A stretch of DNA of 64,000 nucleotides from Moorella thermoacetica. GTDB taxonomy: Bacteria; Bacillota; DSM-521; Neomoorellales; Neomoorellaceae. A program made the position numbers and the translations under genes. The stretch spans positions 1,700,001 through 1,764,000 of the forward strand of contig NZ_CP012369.1 in the NCBI RefSeq assembly GCF_001267405.1, in the 5' to 3' direction. Under the pieces are notes generated by a model that saw only the letters and a list, made by a program, of their open reading frames with translations, did not search any database and was not told the origin of the DNA. Of the stretch, positions 18,938-28,593 are shown piece by piece (position 1 is the stretch's first letter; every line of letters begins with the position of its first letter).

Positions 18938-19185
18938 TCTTTCCAGGTCTCCCTTTCCCGTAGAACCAGGTAGTGATCATGCCTTTGTGCTATATCGGAA
19001 GTTTTTCCTGTTCCTATCCCGATAATATCCAGAGCTGGATCCTCCCTACCCAAATCTTCCTCGAGTCCACGATAAACATATTTTCTAACAAGGTCAGACT
19101 TGGATACCTTTTTTTTCTTCGCGACCTGCCTCAATCGTTCATGAACTCTTTGGTCAAGATATACCTGCAAAGGAACTTTATTCAT
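18934..19185 (-). CDS. Ribbon-helix-helix antitoxin
   Basis: 83 aa. The N-terminal strand VPLQVYLDQRVHERL and helices KKKKVSKSDLVRKYVYRGLEED form a CopG-type RHH DNA-binding domain; the C-terminus (RHDHYLVLRERETWKE) should wrap the PIN toxin. The ATG at 19185 follows GAGGTGG and matches the family start. Expected to autoregulate the pair. Confidence 0.85.
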   Translation of the reverse strand: MNKVPLQVYLDQRVHERLRQVAKKKKVSKSDLVRKYVYRGLEEDLGREDPALDIIGIGTGKTSDIAQRHDHYLVLRERETWKE

Positions 19186-19298
19186 GAGATAAACCACCTC
19201 CAATTTATCTTCATGTTAATATTATACATGAATATATCTCTCTATTCCAGCATACCTTATCTCTGATATCCCTGTATACTCTGCTCATTATGTGCTAG

Positions 19299-19544
19299 AA
19301 TGGAGATGGGGAGGCTCTCCCGGAAGATGATGGTTCCATTACTCTTGCCCTGGATGACCTGGAACTGGCTGTTAACGCTTCTACTAAAGATGAGGTCCTT
19401 CGGGAACTGGTGGCCGATTTTAAATTAGCGCTCTTGCGACAAAAATGGTTGGGTCTGCCTTTAGGTCAAGATTACGGAAGAAGAGTTCTGGCAAAGCTTA
19501 CAAAAGCGCCCCGGGCGTCGACCGACCGGGGCGGCAGAATTTAA
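19299..19544 (+). pseudogene. Remnant coding segment without a start
   Basis: An open frame after a TAG at 19296 reads EDDGSITLALDDLELAV and KDEVLRELVADFKLALL, protein-like in composition, and ends at 19544 inside the 3' end of the flavoprotein gene. No start codon or ribosome site is present. It may be the tail of a decayed antitoxin-like gene; I cannot name the family. Confidence 0.35.
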
Positions 19545-20113
19545 GCCATCTTTTTCAGCAGCCAAGCCATATTTTCGCCCAGGGTTGCAAAGGTCCTTTT
19601 TCCTTCTTCGTCTTTTTCCAGATCGCCAATATCCCTGGAAAGGGTCATATTCCAGTAGCTTGAATTGGGTACGATCATTTGATTTATACCAAAAAAGAAG
19701 TTAATGGCGGCATAAGTAAAGTTAGCCCCCGCCCGCCTCGCAGCTACGACAGCGGCACCGACCTTTCTCTTAAACAAACCCCCGTTGGCGCTGGAAACAA
19801 AGCCGGAGCGGTCGATCAGGGCTTTAACCTCCGGCGTAACGTTGCCGAAATAAACCGGGGAGCCGATAATAATACCATCGGCTTCAATCATCTTGGCAAT
19901 AAAAGTGTTCATGTCGTCGTCAGTTATGGTGCAGCGCTTATCCTTATTCCTGATACAACCGCCGCAAGCCTTACAGCCTGAAAGCCTTTTACCGCCAAGC
20001 TGAATAAGTTCTGTTTCGATTCCCTCCTGTTCAAGCTTACTCAATACGATTTTTAAGCTTGCAAAGGTGTTGCCGTTTTTCCTGGGGCTACCGTTAAAAG
20101 CCACTACTTTCAC
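19541..20113 (-). CDS. Iron-sulfur flavoprotein / NADPH-dependent FMN reductase family
   Basis: 190 aa flavodoxin-like fold. FMN-binding loop NGSPRKNGNT at the N-terminus, then a compact cysteine cluster CKACGGCIRNKDKRC (CxxCxxCx7C) that matches the [4Fe-4S] site of Isf proteins, then IIGSPVYFGNVTPEVKALIDRSG. Isf proteins carry electrons between ferredoxin and acceptors in anaerobes, and help with O2/H2O2 removal. GTG start at 20113 follows GGAGGG. Confidence 0.85.
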   Translation of the reverse strand: MKVVAFNGSPRKNGNTFASLKIVLSKLEQEGIETELIQLGGKRLSGCKACGGCIRNKDKRCTITDDDMNTFIAKMIEADGIIIGSPVYFGNVTPEVKALIDRSGFVSSANGGLFKRKVGAAVVAARRAGANFTYAAINFFFGINQMIVPNSSYWNMTLSRDIGDLEKDEEGKRTFATLGENMAWLLKKMA

Positions 20114-20335
20114 CTTGGTACCCTCCGCTTATAAATTAAACTGACAAAGTTATTATATAACATCAGGCGGGAAATGGAAGGACTTGTGAAGTGTTATAAC
20201 CAAACATATAGAAGCACCCCGGTTGCGGGGTCCTTCGCCACCACACCCCGGGGTGATATGGGGCCGCCTCTTTTTCGGGATACACCGGGATGGGCAAGGT
20301 ACCCAGGTCTACTTCCCGGGTAACTACCTGCCCGG

Positions 20336-21448
20336 CTACACCCGTACCAGTTCCCGCGGGTAATCCGTCAGGATCTCGTTCTTTTCCCGGCCGACATAGA
20401 TAACATCCGTCACCCTGGGCCCGCCAATGCCGGGACGGTAGATGGTCGGCAGGAGCAGGTCTACTACCATGCCGGCCTCGATAACCTCCTCCCGCCCTCT
20501 ACCGACAATGGGGTAGAACTCCGACTGGCGCAGGCCCACGCCGTAACCCACCACCTCCAGGTAACTATCGCCATAGCCGGCGACTTCTACAACCTGCCTG
20601 GCGGCGGCATCCACCGTCCCTGCCGTGACCCCGGGCCTTAAAGCGGCTATGGCCCGGCCCTGGGCCTCCAGCAGGAGATAGTAGATATTTTCTTGCTCCG
20701 GAGGGATCCGGCCTACAGCCACGGTCCGGCACATCTTGGCACAGTAACCCTCGTAAGTCGCGCCCAGGTGGATGACCACCGCCTCCCCCGGCGCAATCTT
20801 TTTATTGCTCGCACAGGGGTGGGTCAGGAGGACCCGTTCCCCAGAGACCACCTGAGGCCGGAAGGAAGACCCACCTGAGCCTGCTTTCAACATGGCGTAT
20901 TCCGCTTCGGCCAGGATGTCCAGCTCCGTGACCCCCGGCCGGACGCTTTTGATGGCCGCTTCCATGCCGCGGCAGGCGGCCGCCGCCGCCCGCCGCAGGA
21001 GTTCTACTTCCGTTGGTTCTTTAATGGAGCGAAGGCGATAAAAGAGATCGCTTGCCCCGGTAAAGCTGGCCTCCGGAAAGGCCCGGCGCAGGCCGTCGTA
21101 GACGGCAAAATCGACAAAGTAGCGTTCAAAACCTATACGCGGTACCTTGAAACCATAGGCCTTGATGCGTTCCACAACTTTGCTGGCCAGGCTCTCCCGT
21201 GGAAAGTAATAGCCATAGGTGGTGAGCCCTGACTCCCGTTCTACATAATCAGCATCCAGCCAGAGGGTCACAGCACATGGTTCTCCCTCCCTGGGGATAA
21301 GCACGGCCAGGCACTCGATCTGGGTCAGGCCGGTAAAGTAAATCAGGTTCTCCCGGTTGACCACAAAGAGCAGATCCAGGTCTTTTTCTATCATCAGTTC
21401 CCGGGCCTTCTCAATACGGTTGGCATAACGTGCTGTCAAGGCTATCAA
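20336..21448 (-). CDS. M24 pita-bread protein lacking the metal ligands
   Basis: 370 aa with an N-terminal creatinase/prolidase domain (1-140) and a C-terminal pita-bread domain (145-370). The dinuclear metal ligands expected in M24 peptidases are gone: the two Asp positions read VIHLG and AKMCRT, the His of GHG is Tyr (GYGVG), and both Glu positions read LLLPT and RVTD. It is thus unlikely to be a metallopeptidase and may be a non-metal C-N hydrolase (creatinase-like) or a pseudoenzyme. It is the last gene of the catabolic cluster. TTG start at 21448; a TTG nine bases later is also possible. Confidence 0.75.
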   Translation of the reverse strand: MIALTARYANRIEKARELMIEKDLDLLFVVNRENLIYFTGLTQIECLAVLIPREGEPCAVTLWLDADYVERESGLTTYGYYFPRESLASKVVERIKAYGFKVPRIGFERYFVDFAVYDGLRRAFPEASFTGASDLFYRLRSIKEPTEVELLRRAAAAACRGMEAAIKSVRPGVTELDILAEAEYAMLKAGSGGSSFRPQVVSGERVLLTHPCASNKKIAPGEAVVIHLGATYEGYCAKMCRTVAVGRIPPEQENIYYLLLEAQGRAIAALRPGVTAGTVDAAARQVVEVAGYGDSYLEVVGYGVGLRQSEFYPIVGRGREEVIEAGMVVDLLLPTIYRPGIGGPRVTDVIYVGREKNEILTDYPRELVRV

Positions 21449-21465
21449 CCCCTATCAACTAATCA

Positions 21466-22713
21466 TTACTCAAAGTCTTTGGGTTCAACCAGCAGGGAAA
21501 CAACCACTCCGCCAACCAGGGCCCAGAAGGGAGCACTAATCTTCAAGACGGTGATCCCCGACATGGCGATGACCAAGGCAAAGAACGCTCCGACTTTAAA
21601 CTTTTTAGACGCAAAGGCCATTTCAAAGGAGCTAACCAGTACGCCGATCATAGCCAGGCCAGCCAGGAGAGATACCAGGTCCGCCGGCAAAGCCTTGACA
21701 AAGGGTACGGCTACGCTGGCAACAAGGCCAAAAGCTCCAAAAGTAACACCATTAACGATACTGGCTGCATAGCGGCCGTTTTTATCTTCTCCTGCTTCAC
21801 TGGAAGCGCAGATAGCCGTCATGGGACCGGCGATATTGGCATTATGCCCTCCGAAGAAGGAAGTCACTATACCGCCAATGCCGCTGACAATGGTCATCAT
21901 ATTAATGGGGGGTTTATACCCCTCGGCCATGAGGACGCCGATGGCCTGGGCGTTTTCAGCCCCGACCACCAGTGCCGCGAGGGGAATACCAATGGATAAG
22001 AAGGAGCCCAGGCTGAACTCTGGCCAAAATACCTGAGGAGCAATCCACTGAACGTTGACAGCCGAAAATTTAAAACCGCCAAAAAAGAGGGCCGCGATTA
22101 CCCCGGCTACTAGAGCACCCAGGACAGGCGACACCTTTTTCGTTAACCGGGACATAAGGAGGTAGACCAGCAGGCCGATACCGGCAATCAGGGGTGCCTT
22201 TTGGACCGAGGTGATAATCCCGGTACCAAAGCGAATCATTGCCCCGGCAATCATAGCCATGACAATTGGTCCTGGTAGCCAGCGCATAACTTTACCGATG
22301 AGGCCGGAAATACCCAATAAGAGTACCAGAACGCCAGCAATAAAATAAGCACCTACTACCTGGTTAAAGGGGAATAAAGGTATGGCTGATGCGAGCATCA
22401 CCGCTCCCGGGATCGAGTAGGCGCCGTTGATGGGCTGTTTGTAGTAACCAGCCAGCAACACGCCCAGCAGGCCGCCAAAGAAATAGATGGAAAAGAGCCA
22501 GGAGATGGTCTGGGCCTGGGTCAATTTACCATTGGCTGCGGCATTCATCACAATCAAAGCCGGACCGGTACAACCAAAGACAGTGGCAATGATGCCTGCC
22601 GTGACGGTATTAACATTCAAGTGGCGCGGTAGGTCGCCGAAACCAGAAGCATACCCTGGGCCGGGTTCAATCAGGCCACTCTTTCGAGGTGTGGTGGCTT
22701 TAGCAATTGCCAC
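21466..22713 (-). CDS. BenE-family (benzoate/H+ symporter type) membrane transporter
   Basis: 415 aa with about 12 hydrophobic helices. Segments such as FGCTGPALIVMNAAANG, YKQPINGAYSIPGAVM and FFGGHNANIAGPMTAIC are typical of the BenE/NCS2-like family that imports aromatic acids. The GTG at 22713 follows GGAGGG. Within the cluster it probably imports the substrate, but the ligand is not shown by sequence. Confidence 0.85.
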   Translation of the reverse strand: MAIAKATTPRKSGLIEPGPGYASGFGDLPRHLNVNTVTAGIIATVFGCTGPALIVMNAAANGKLTQAQTISWLFSIYFFGGLLGVLLAGYYKQPINGAYSIPGAVMLASAIPLFPFNQVVGAYFIAGVLVLLLGISGLIGKVMRWLPGPIVMAMIAGAMIRFGTGIITSVQKAPLIAGIGLLVYLLMSRLTKKVSPVLGALVAGVIAALFFGGFKFSAVNVQWIAPQVFWPEFSLGSFLSIGIPLAALVVGAENAQAIGVLMAEGYKPPINMMTIVSGIGGIVTSFFGGHNANIAGPMTAICASSEAGEDKNGRYAASIVNGVTFGAFGLVASVAVPFVKALPADLVSLLAGLAMIGVLVSSFEMAFASKKFKVGAFFALVIAMSGITVLKISAPFWALVGGVVVSLLVEPKDFE

Positions 22714-22865
22714 AAATGGACCCTCCTTCAGAAATTTTCTGGCATGGCATTTATTACCATCTATTGGCAAAACTCGAGGGAAGCGGCATCCTCCGTGGAG
22801 AATGCCGCCTATCCCATCCAGGAAACTCTAGCCGGGCAGTGACATGCCCTTGCACCTCTCAGAAG

Positions 22866-24308
22866 TTATGCGCCCCGCTTTAAGACCGACATATCCACGC
22901 CGCGCTGGCGCAGCCATTTAGGCAGGAGCTCGTTGTCCACCCGTTCGCTCACGGCTGGAGCCTTTCTGGTCAACAGCTCGGCGAGGGGTTCACTGACGTT
23001 GATGCCGCCCATGGCGCCGTCGAAGATAATAACCTTCCGGGTGCCGGTGGCGCGGTAGGCAAAGTTCATGGCCGCCTCGGTACTCTTGATCACCGTGGCG
23101 TAATCCATATAGTTGAGGTTCAAGGGATCGCGGTTAAAGAGCTCGGCCTGTTCCTGGCCCACGACCACCGTCGGAATCTGCTCGGCGAAGAATGCCGACG
23201 GATACCCGGTCCAGGCGTAGTTGTGGACGCACATCTTGATGGCCGGGTTCACGGGCGGGATATCCTTCAGAAGAGGTTTACCCCGCTTGCCGTAAAAGGC
23301 TTCCGTGTACCAGGTATAAGGCGGTAAGGGCGCATCCAGGTCGTAGAGATCCATGTTGGCGCCGGTAAAATTGGCGTAGATAACCCCGGCGGAAAAGACG
23401 TAGGGTACCGGGCAGGGGAAGTCCAGGGCCGCGATACACTCGTCGATCTCGCCGAAGAGGGTCATGATCTTGCCGTAGTACTGGCAACCGGTAAAGGTTA
23501 CCCGGTCGTTCAGGGCATAGAGGTCGTTGTCAACGTCTACGCCGACGACACCGTTGGGGGCGATGTTAAGGAAGGCCGCAAAGGCGAACTTCTTCTGGAC
23601 AAACTCGGAGTCGAAGATGGCCCGGGCGACAAAGTTCGCCCCCCGCGGTCCCAGGTTCTGGTGATAGGTGGACCGGGTTTCAATCCGGGCGTAGGACATA
23701 CCGAAGGGCTTCACGGCCTTGTCCACCTGGCGGTGGAAGTGGACCTCCCGGACGTCGCTGTGGTGAGCGTGGACGATCCAATCGGCGTCGTAGACCTTCT
23801 TGATACCATACAGGGTACCGATTTCTGTCTCAATGGGGATACCCTGATCCACCGGGGCTACCCCGGTAGCTTTACCGTTGTAATAGGTGTCCAGGCCGTA
23901 GCGTTTAATATACTCTTCCGTCTCCCGGAAGCGCATGCCAACCCCGGCCCGCAGGCGGATATCCCGGCAACCGGTACGCTTTTCAATAACGTCCTTAATG
24001 GCCTTCAGGAGTTCGGCGTAGGGCTCGCCACCTAAAAGGGTGAAACCATGATGGGAGGCCAGGACGTTCACCGAGTGCTCCGGCTTGATCATGCTCATGT
24101 CGACTTTCATGAGGGCTTCTTCCGCCGCCTGCCGGACTTTAGCCAGGCCGTTTTCCCCGGGGTAGATGACCTCCGGCAGGTCCGGAAAGAGCTCCTTCAG
24201 GCTGACGGAAGTCATCCCTGGCAGGTCGGCGATCCTGGTTTTCACCAGGGAGGGGTCAATGCCATATTGCGAGGGTTTCGGGGGAATGGGTTTAATGGGT
24301 GCCCGCAT
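22866..24308 (-). CDS. Possible LarA/DUF2088-like protein
   Basis: 480 aa soluble protein I recognise only weakly. The order of motifs (LRAGVGMRFRETEEYIKRYG, then an acidic IGTLYGIKKVYDADWIVHAHHSD, then VHFHRQVDKAVKPFG) parallels the nickel-dependent lactate racemase LarA: the G..R..T.eE...yG segment, then a His-rich segment ending in a Lys. This could mean a racemase-like enzyme acting on a hydroxy acid, but other folds are possible. It overlaps the ferredoxin gene by one base (TGATG), so they are translated together. Confidence 0.4.
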   Translation of the reverse strand: MRAPIKPIPPKPSQYGIDPSLVKTRIADLPGMTSVSLKELFPDLPEVIYPGENGLAKVRQAAEEALMKVDMSMIKPEHSVNVLASHHGFTLLGGEPYAELLKAIKDVIEKRTGCRDIRLRAGVGMRFRETEEYIKRYGLDTYYNGKATGVAPVDQGIPIETEIGTLYGIKKVYDADWIVHAHHSDVREVHFHRQVDKAVKPFGMSYARIETRSTYHQNLGPRGANFVARAIFDSEFVQKKFAFAAFLNIAPNGVVGVDVDNDLYALNDRVTFTGCQYYGKIMTLFGEIDECIAALDFPCPVPYVFSAGVIYANFTGANMDLYDLDAPLPPYTWYTEAFYGKRGKPLLKDIPPVNPAIKMCVHNYAWTGYPSAFFAEQIPTVVVGQEQAELFNRDPLNLNYMDYATVIKSTEAAMNFAYRATGTRKVIIFDGAMGGINVSEPLAELLTRKAPAVSERVDNELLPKWLRQRGVDMSVLKRGA

Positions 24309-24925
24309 CAGGCGTCACCTCCTTTTATGCCTTCTTCAACCAACTTATCCAGGACGGCCCGGTCTTCTTCAAAGTAGAAGCCCCGGGAAGCGTATTTCTG
24401 TTTGACTGCTTCCGGAAGGTCCCAGGCCGTAGCCGTCCTGCCGTACCACTGCCAGCCGCCCTCGGGAGGTTTGAGTTCGCATCCTGCTGCCTCCAGCAGG
24501 CGCAGGATAGGCTGGATGCATTCAATGGTACAGCCGGTCCGGGCGCCGGTAACCAGGGAGATCTCCTCCGGGGTCCGGGCGCCCTTGATAATGGCTGCCG
24601 CCACCTCGTCAGCCCGGGTGCCGACGCAGTAGCAGATGCGCTGCTCCGGGTGGAGTTTAGCTTTGGCGCAAAGGGCCACTACCTCGTCGTAGTTTACTTC
24701 ATTCACATCGACGCCCACCTGCAGGGGCTTGTCCCGTTTAACCATGGTCACGGCATAGTCCGGACAGCGTTGCTCACAGTTGGCGCAGCCCCGACAGCGT
24801 TCCGGGTCGACAACAGCTTTGCGGTTCACGACCTTGATGGCCAGGACCGGGCAAACCCGTTCGCAGGTACGGCAACCTTTACACTTGTCAGTATCTACCT
24901 GCGCTAACAGAGTAACTAGTTTCAC
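24308..24925 (-). CDS. Ferredoxin with BFD-like [2Fe-2S] domain
   Basis: 205 aa. Two [4Fe-4S] motifs at the N-terminus (CKGCRTCERVCP, CRGCANCEQRCP), then a BFD-like segment with ICYC...TGARTGCTIEC (residues ~100-150) expected to bind a [2Fe-2S] cluster, then a helical tail. A cytoplasmic electron carrier or redox subunit for the LarA-like protein that follows in TGATG coupling. A reductive step in the cluster is thus likely. Confidence 0.8.
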   Translation of the reverse strand: MKLVTLLAQVDTDKCKGCRTCERVCPVLAIKVVNRKAVVDPERCRGCANCEQRCPDYAVTMVKRDKPLQVGVDVNEVNYDEVVALCAKAKLHPEQRICYCVGTRADEVAAAIIKGARTPEEISLVTGARTGCTIECIQPILRLLEAAGCELKPPEGGWQWYGRTATAWDLPEAVKQKYASRGFYFEEDRAVLDKLVEEGIKGGDA

Positions 24926-24928
24926 TGT

Positions 24929-25945
24929 TTAGTTTCCTCCTCTCTTTTGTGCTAACTGGTAAGCCACATCGACAATCATGTCTTCCTGCCCGCCGACCAT
25001 GCGCCTCCTTCCCAGTTCCACCAGGATGTCCCGGGGGTCGAGGTTGAATTTCTCGGCCGCCCGGTAGGTGTGGAGTAAGAAACTGGAGTAAACACCGGCG
25101 TAGCCCAGCATTAAGGGTGCGTTACGCACCACCTGGGGCCGGTGCATGATAGGCTCGACGATGTCTTCGGCTACGTCCATGACTTTGTAAAAATCGACAC
25201 CCGTCCGGTAGCCCAGCTTGTCAAGCACACCGACTAAAGCTTCTGTTTGGGCATTGCCGGCTCCGGCCCCCAGGCCACGACAGGCACCGTCCAGGAAAGT
25301 CGCGCCAGCCTCTACCGCCGCCAGGGCATTGGCCGTAGCCATGGTCAGGTTGTTGTGGGCGTGGAACCCAACAGGTACTTTTACTGCTTCGACCACGGCA
25401 CCTACCCGGGCTTTGACATCTTCCGGTAACATAGCCCCCGCGGAGTCGGCGATGTTGATATAGTCGGCGCCGTAGGACTCAAAGAGTTTGGCCTGTTCCA
25501 CTACCTTTTCCGGCGGCGCCATGTGGCACATCATAAGGAAACCAACAGCCATCATACCCAGCTTCTTGGCCATGCCGATATGCTGCTCGCCGATATCGGC
25601 CTCGGTGACGTGGGTGGCCACCCGGACCACTTTGGCGCCGCAGTCGGCCGCCATCTTCAGGTCCTCGACGGTGCCAATGCCGGGGAGTAAGAGGACAGTT
25701 AGTTTGCCTTTTTTTATCGCCGCGCTAGCGGCTTTTAGCATTTCCTCATCCCCCAGGGCTGCCCAGCCGTAGTTGTAAGAGGAACCGGCCAGGCCGTCAC
25801 CGTGGGAAACCTCGATATACTCCACTCCGGCCGCGTCCAGGCCGCCGGCAATGGCGGCTATTTGCTCGGCCGTAAACTGGTGGCTGACGGCGTGACTACC
25901 GTCACGCAGGGTTGTATCGACAATGTGGATTGACCTAGCGCTCAT
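24929..25945 (-). CDS. mhpE: 4-hydroxy-2-oxovalerate aldolase
   Basis: 338 aa class II (metal) aldolase splitting 4-hydroxy-2-oxovalerate into pyruvate and acetaldehyde. It begins with [15 protein letters not shown] (metal Asp and catalytic Arg). Further on are NIADSAGAM, the metal motif [11 protein letters not shown], and [17 protein letters not shown]. Its ATG overlaps the acetaldehyde dehydrogenase stop by 4 nt. In this family aldolase and dehydrogenase form a complex that channels acetaldehyde, consistent with the overlap. Confidence 0.95.
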
Positions 25946-26817
25946 GCTACCCCTTCCTTTACCTGCAGTTCCTGGGCCAGCTTTTCAGCTACCGCCACGG
26001 CTGCTGAAGTGATAATATCCAGATTACCGGAGTATTTGGGCAGGAAGTCACCAGCACCCTCCACTTCAACAGCTGCCGTTACTTTGTTGCCGTCAAGAAT
26101 GGGCGGCACGACGAGCCGGTACCCGGGAACATAGCTCTGGATTTCCTTGACCATGGCTTCAACCGAAGCGCGAATGGCTTCGATGTCGGGCTTTTCGACC
26201 TCTACATAAATGGTGTTATGCATCATAATGGGTGGCTCGGCAGGATTCAGAATAATGATGGCTTTGCCCTTCTTCGCCCCGCCGACAACCTCCAGGGCCT
26301 TGGCCGTAGTCTGGGTGAACTCGTCAATGTTCTGGCGGGTCCCCGGCCCGGCGCTCTTGGAAGCGATGCAGGCTACAATCTCAGCGTATCTGGCCCCGGC
26401 CACCCGGTTGATGGCATAGACGATGGGTACTGTAGCCTGGCCACCGCAGGTGACCATGTTAAGGTTTGGTTCGGCCTTAACCTGGTCCAGGTTGACACAG
26501 GGTACCACGTAGGGACCTACTGCCGCCGGTGTCAAGTCGATGGCGATCTTGCCCGCTTCTTTTAAAAGCGGCGCATGCTGTAAGTGGGGTTTGGCCCCGG
26601 TGGCGTCAAAGACAATCTTGATATCGTCTTCCGCCAGGACGGCCTTGACACCTTCGATGGATGTCTTGATACCCAGCTTCCTGGCCCGCTTGATGCCCTC
26701 GGATTCGATAATACCGGTCATCAGGGCCATCTCTAGATGCCGGCTGCGCAGGATCTTGTACATCAGGTCGGACCCGATATTGCCCGGGCCGATAACAGCC
26801 ACTTTTACCTTGTCCAC
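25942..26817 (-). CDS. mhpF: Acetaldehyde dehydrogenase (CoA-acylating)
   Basis: 291 aa. Converts acetaldehyde, CoA and NAD+ to acetyl-CoA. NAD-binding [13 protein letters not shown] at the N-terminus, catalytic Cys in [13 protein letters not shown], and dimerisation region [15 protein letters not shown]. Partner of the aldolase encoded next. In an acetogen the acetyl-CoA enters central metabolism directly. Confidence 0.95.
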
Positions 26818-26832
26818 ACTAACATCCCCTTG

Positions 26833-27606
26833 CTATATAAATTTCAGGCTCAGACTCCCCAGGCCGTAGAAGGATACGGTGAAGACATCGCCGGCACTGG
26901 CGTTCTCGGCTGCCGTCACGGCGCCGGATAGGATGATCTCCCCGGCCTCCAGGGCGATGTCAAAGGCGGCCAGCTTGTTGGCCAGCCAGGCTACGGCTGC
27001 GGCCGGGTGGCCCCAGACGGCGGCGCCGGCGCCGCTGCTGACCATTTCGCCGTTCTTCTCCAGCACCATGCCGATGAGGCGCAGGTCCAGGTCTTTTATG
27101 GGCACCATACGGCTGCCCAGGACCAGGCGAGCACTGGAGGCGTTGTCGGCGATGGTGTCCGGGAGTTTGATCTTCCAGTCGCGGATGCGACTGTCAACAA
27201 TCTCAAAGGCCGGCATGATGCCTTCCGTGGCCCGGTAGACATCGGCAATGGTCACCCCAGGGCCCTTGAGGGGGTCCTTTAGGATGAAGGCCAGTTCGCC
27301 CTCCACCCGCGGCCAGAGGAGTTCCTCCCGCCGGCAGGGCTCACCCTCCAGCAGGAGCATGCTGTCCAGGAGGTGGCCGTAGTCAGGCTCATTGACTCCC
27401 AGCAACTGCTGCATCCCCTTGCTGGTCAGGCCGATCTTTTTACCGATGACCTTGCTGCCGCGGGCGAGTTTGGTCTCGATACCGGCCAGCTGGATGCGGT
27501 AGGCGTCTTCTACCGTCAGGTCCGGATAGGTCCCGGTCAAGGGTTCTATGGGCCTGCAGTTTGCTTCGGCTGCCAGGAGTTCAGCAGCAATGGCTCGATA
27601 ATCCAT
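26833..27606 (-). CDS. mhpD: 2-oxopent-4-enoate hydratase / 4-oxalocrotonate decarboxylase family
   Basis: 257 aa FAH-fold-related hydratase. Expected motifs: GKKIGLTSKGMQQLLGVNEPDYGHLLDSM, EGELAFILKDPL (metal-binding Glu), and GAAVWGHPAAAVAWLANKL near the C-terminus. It would add water to 2-hydroxypenta-2,4-dienoate to give 4-hydroxy-2-oxovalerate, feeding the aldolase. Hydratase and decarboxylase members are hard to tell apart; no second paralogue is present here. ATG at 27606 follows GGAGG and overlaps the upstream gene by 26 bp. Confidence 0.88.
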   Translation of the reverse strand: MDYRAIAAELLAAEANCRPIEPLTGTYPDLTVEDAYRIQLAGIETKLARGSKVIGKKIGLTSKGMQQLLGVNEPDYGHLLDSMLLLEGEPCRREELLWPRVEGELAFILKDPLKGPGVTIADVYRATEGIMPAFEIVDSRIRDWKIKLPDTIADNASSARLVLGSRMVPIKDLDLRLIGMVLEKNGEMVSSGAGAAVWGHPAAAVAWLANKLAAFDIALEAGEIILSGAVTAAENASAGDVFTVSFYGLGSLSLKFI

Positions 27607-28501
27607 GTTCGTGGCCTCCTTCTTTCATTACGCTGCGCCAGCGTTCCCGCAGGGCGCTGGCAATATATTCCGCCAGGGGCCCGCCTGCCAGGCCCTGCTC
27701 CAGGCCGGCCAGCAGCCGGTCGCAGCCCAGGCGCGCCTCCTGATGGGGGCCGGGCAGAGCCACCATTATGGTCATGCCCACCTGCCCCACGGCAATGCGG
27801 ACTCCTTCTTTGTGGTGGCGCTGATAGTCGGGCTTAAACTTCAAGATCCAGGGGGTGTGGGCCTCCGGGTCCAGGCGTAAGATGGCTTCGACGCTGAAGT
27901 CTTTATCCTCAGCCCCGACGCCCCCGGTGGTGATAACCAGGCCGTAACCTTCTTCCAGGGCCCCTTCCAGGCGGTTGGCTGCCGCTACCAAATCGTCCTC
28001 GAGGACGCCGCCGAAGCGTGCCTGGTAGCCGTTCCTTTCCAGGGCGGCCAGGATATAGGGGGAATTGGTGTCCTTGATCTTACCGGCGATGACCTCGGCT
28101 CCAGAGGCAAAGACAATGGCCCGCCGGGTCACCGCCTGCTTGATGTCCCTGGCCAGGGTTGCCGACTCTGCCAGAACGCTGGCGGCCTCTTCTGGCTCCA
28201 GGGCGATGAGGCCCAGGACGCCTTCGGAATGGACGGCGGCCCCCGGTCCCAGGGTTACCCCGGGCAACTCCGCCAGCCGTTGCAGGATTACCCTCTCTTT
28301 GCCGGCTACGGCTTCGGCCCGGACCCGGCGCCTCAGGATGTCAAAGGCTACCAGGCCCGGCCGCACGTCGACCACCATTACTTCTTTCACCGGCAGCTCC
28401 AGGGCCGCGGCAGCAACGGCAGCCACCTGGCCCAGATCGGCCTTGCTCAAGTCGATATCGTCAATCCAGAAGGTCGTTTTCTCCAGCAGATCCCACTCCA
28501 T
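27581..28501 (-). CDS. MoaB/Mog-type molybdopterin-binding domain protein
   Basis: 306 aa. Residues 1-125 form a domain I do not recognise. Residues ~130-290 hold a MoCF_biosynth fold with FASGAEVIAGKIKDTNSPYI and VITTGGVGAEDKDF, as in MoaB/Mog/CinA proteins that bind molybdopterin or related nucleotides. With a ModD-like neighbour it hints that a molybdenum enzyme takes part in the pathway, but no Mo enzyme gene is in the window. Confidence 0.7.
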   Translation of the reverse strand: MEWDLLEKTTFWIDDIDLSKADLGQVAAVAAAALELPVKEVMVVDVRPGLVAFDILRRRVRAEAVAGKERVILQRLAELPGVTLGPGAAVHSEGVLGLIALEPEEAASVLAESATLARDIKQAVTRRAIVFASGAEVIAGKIKDTNSPYILAALERNGYQARFGGVLEDDLVAAANRLEGALEEGYGLVITTGGVGAEDKDFSVEAILRLDPEAHTPWILKFKPDYQRHHKEGVRIAVGQVGMTIMVALPGPHQEARLGCDRLLAGLEQGLAGGPLAEYIASALRERWRSVMKEGGHEHGLSSHCC

Positions 28502-28593
28502 AGTTTTCCCTCCTTTCCTGCGTCACGGATACCGAGATATAATTTGCTTTAGTTGGAATCTATAGGGAATTAATTAGGTTTCATCTAGTTAAA

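Noticed and set aside
20200-20335. GC-rich inverted repeats between the flavoprotein and M24 genes
   Set aside because: Stems are irregular with no well-placed T run; no terminator or RNA class could be assigned.
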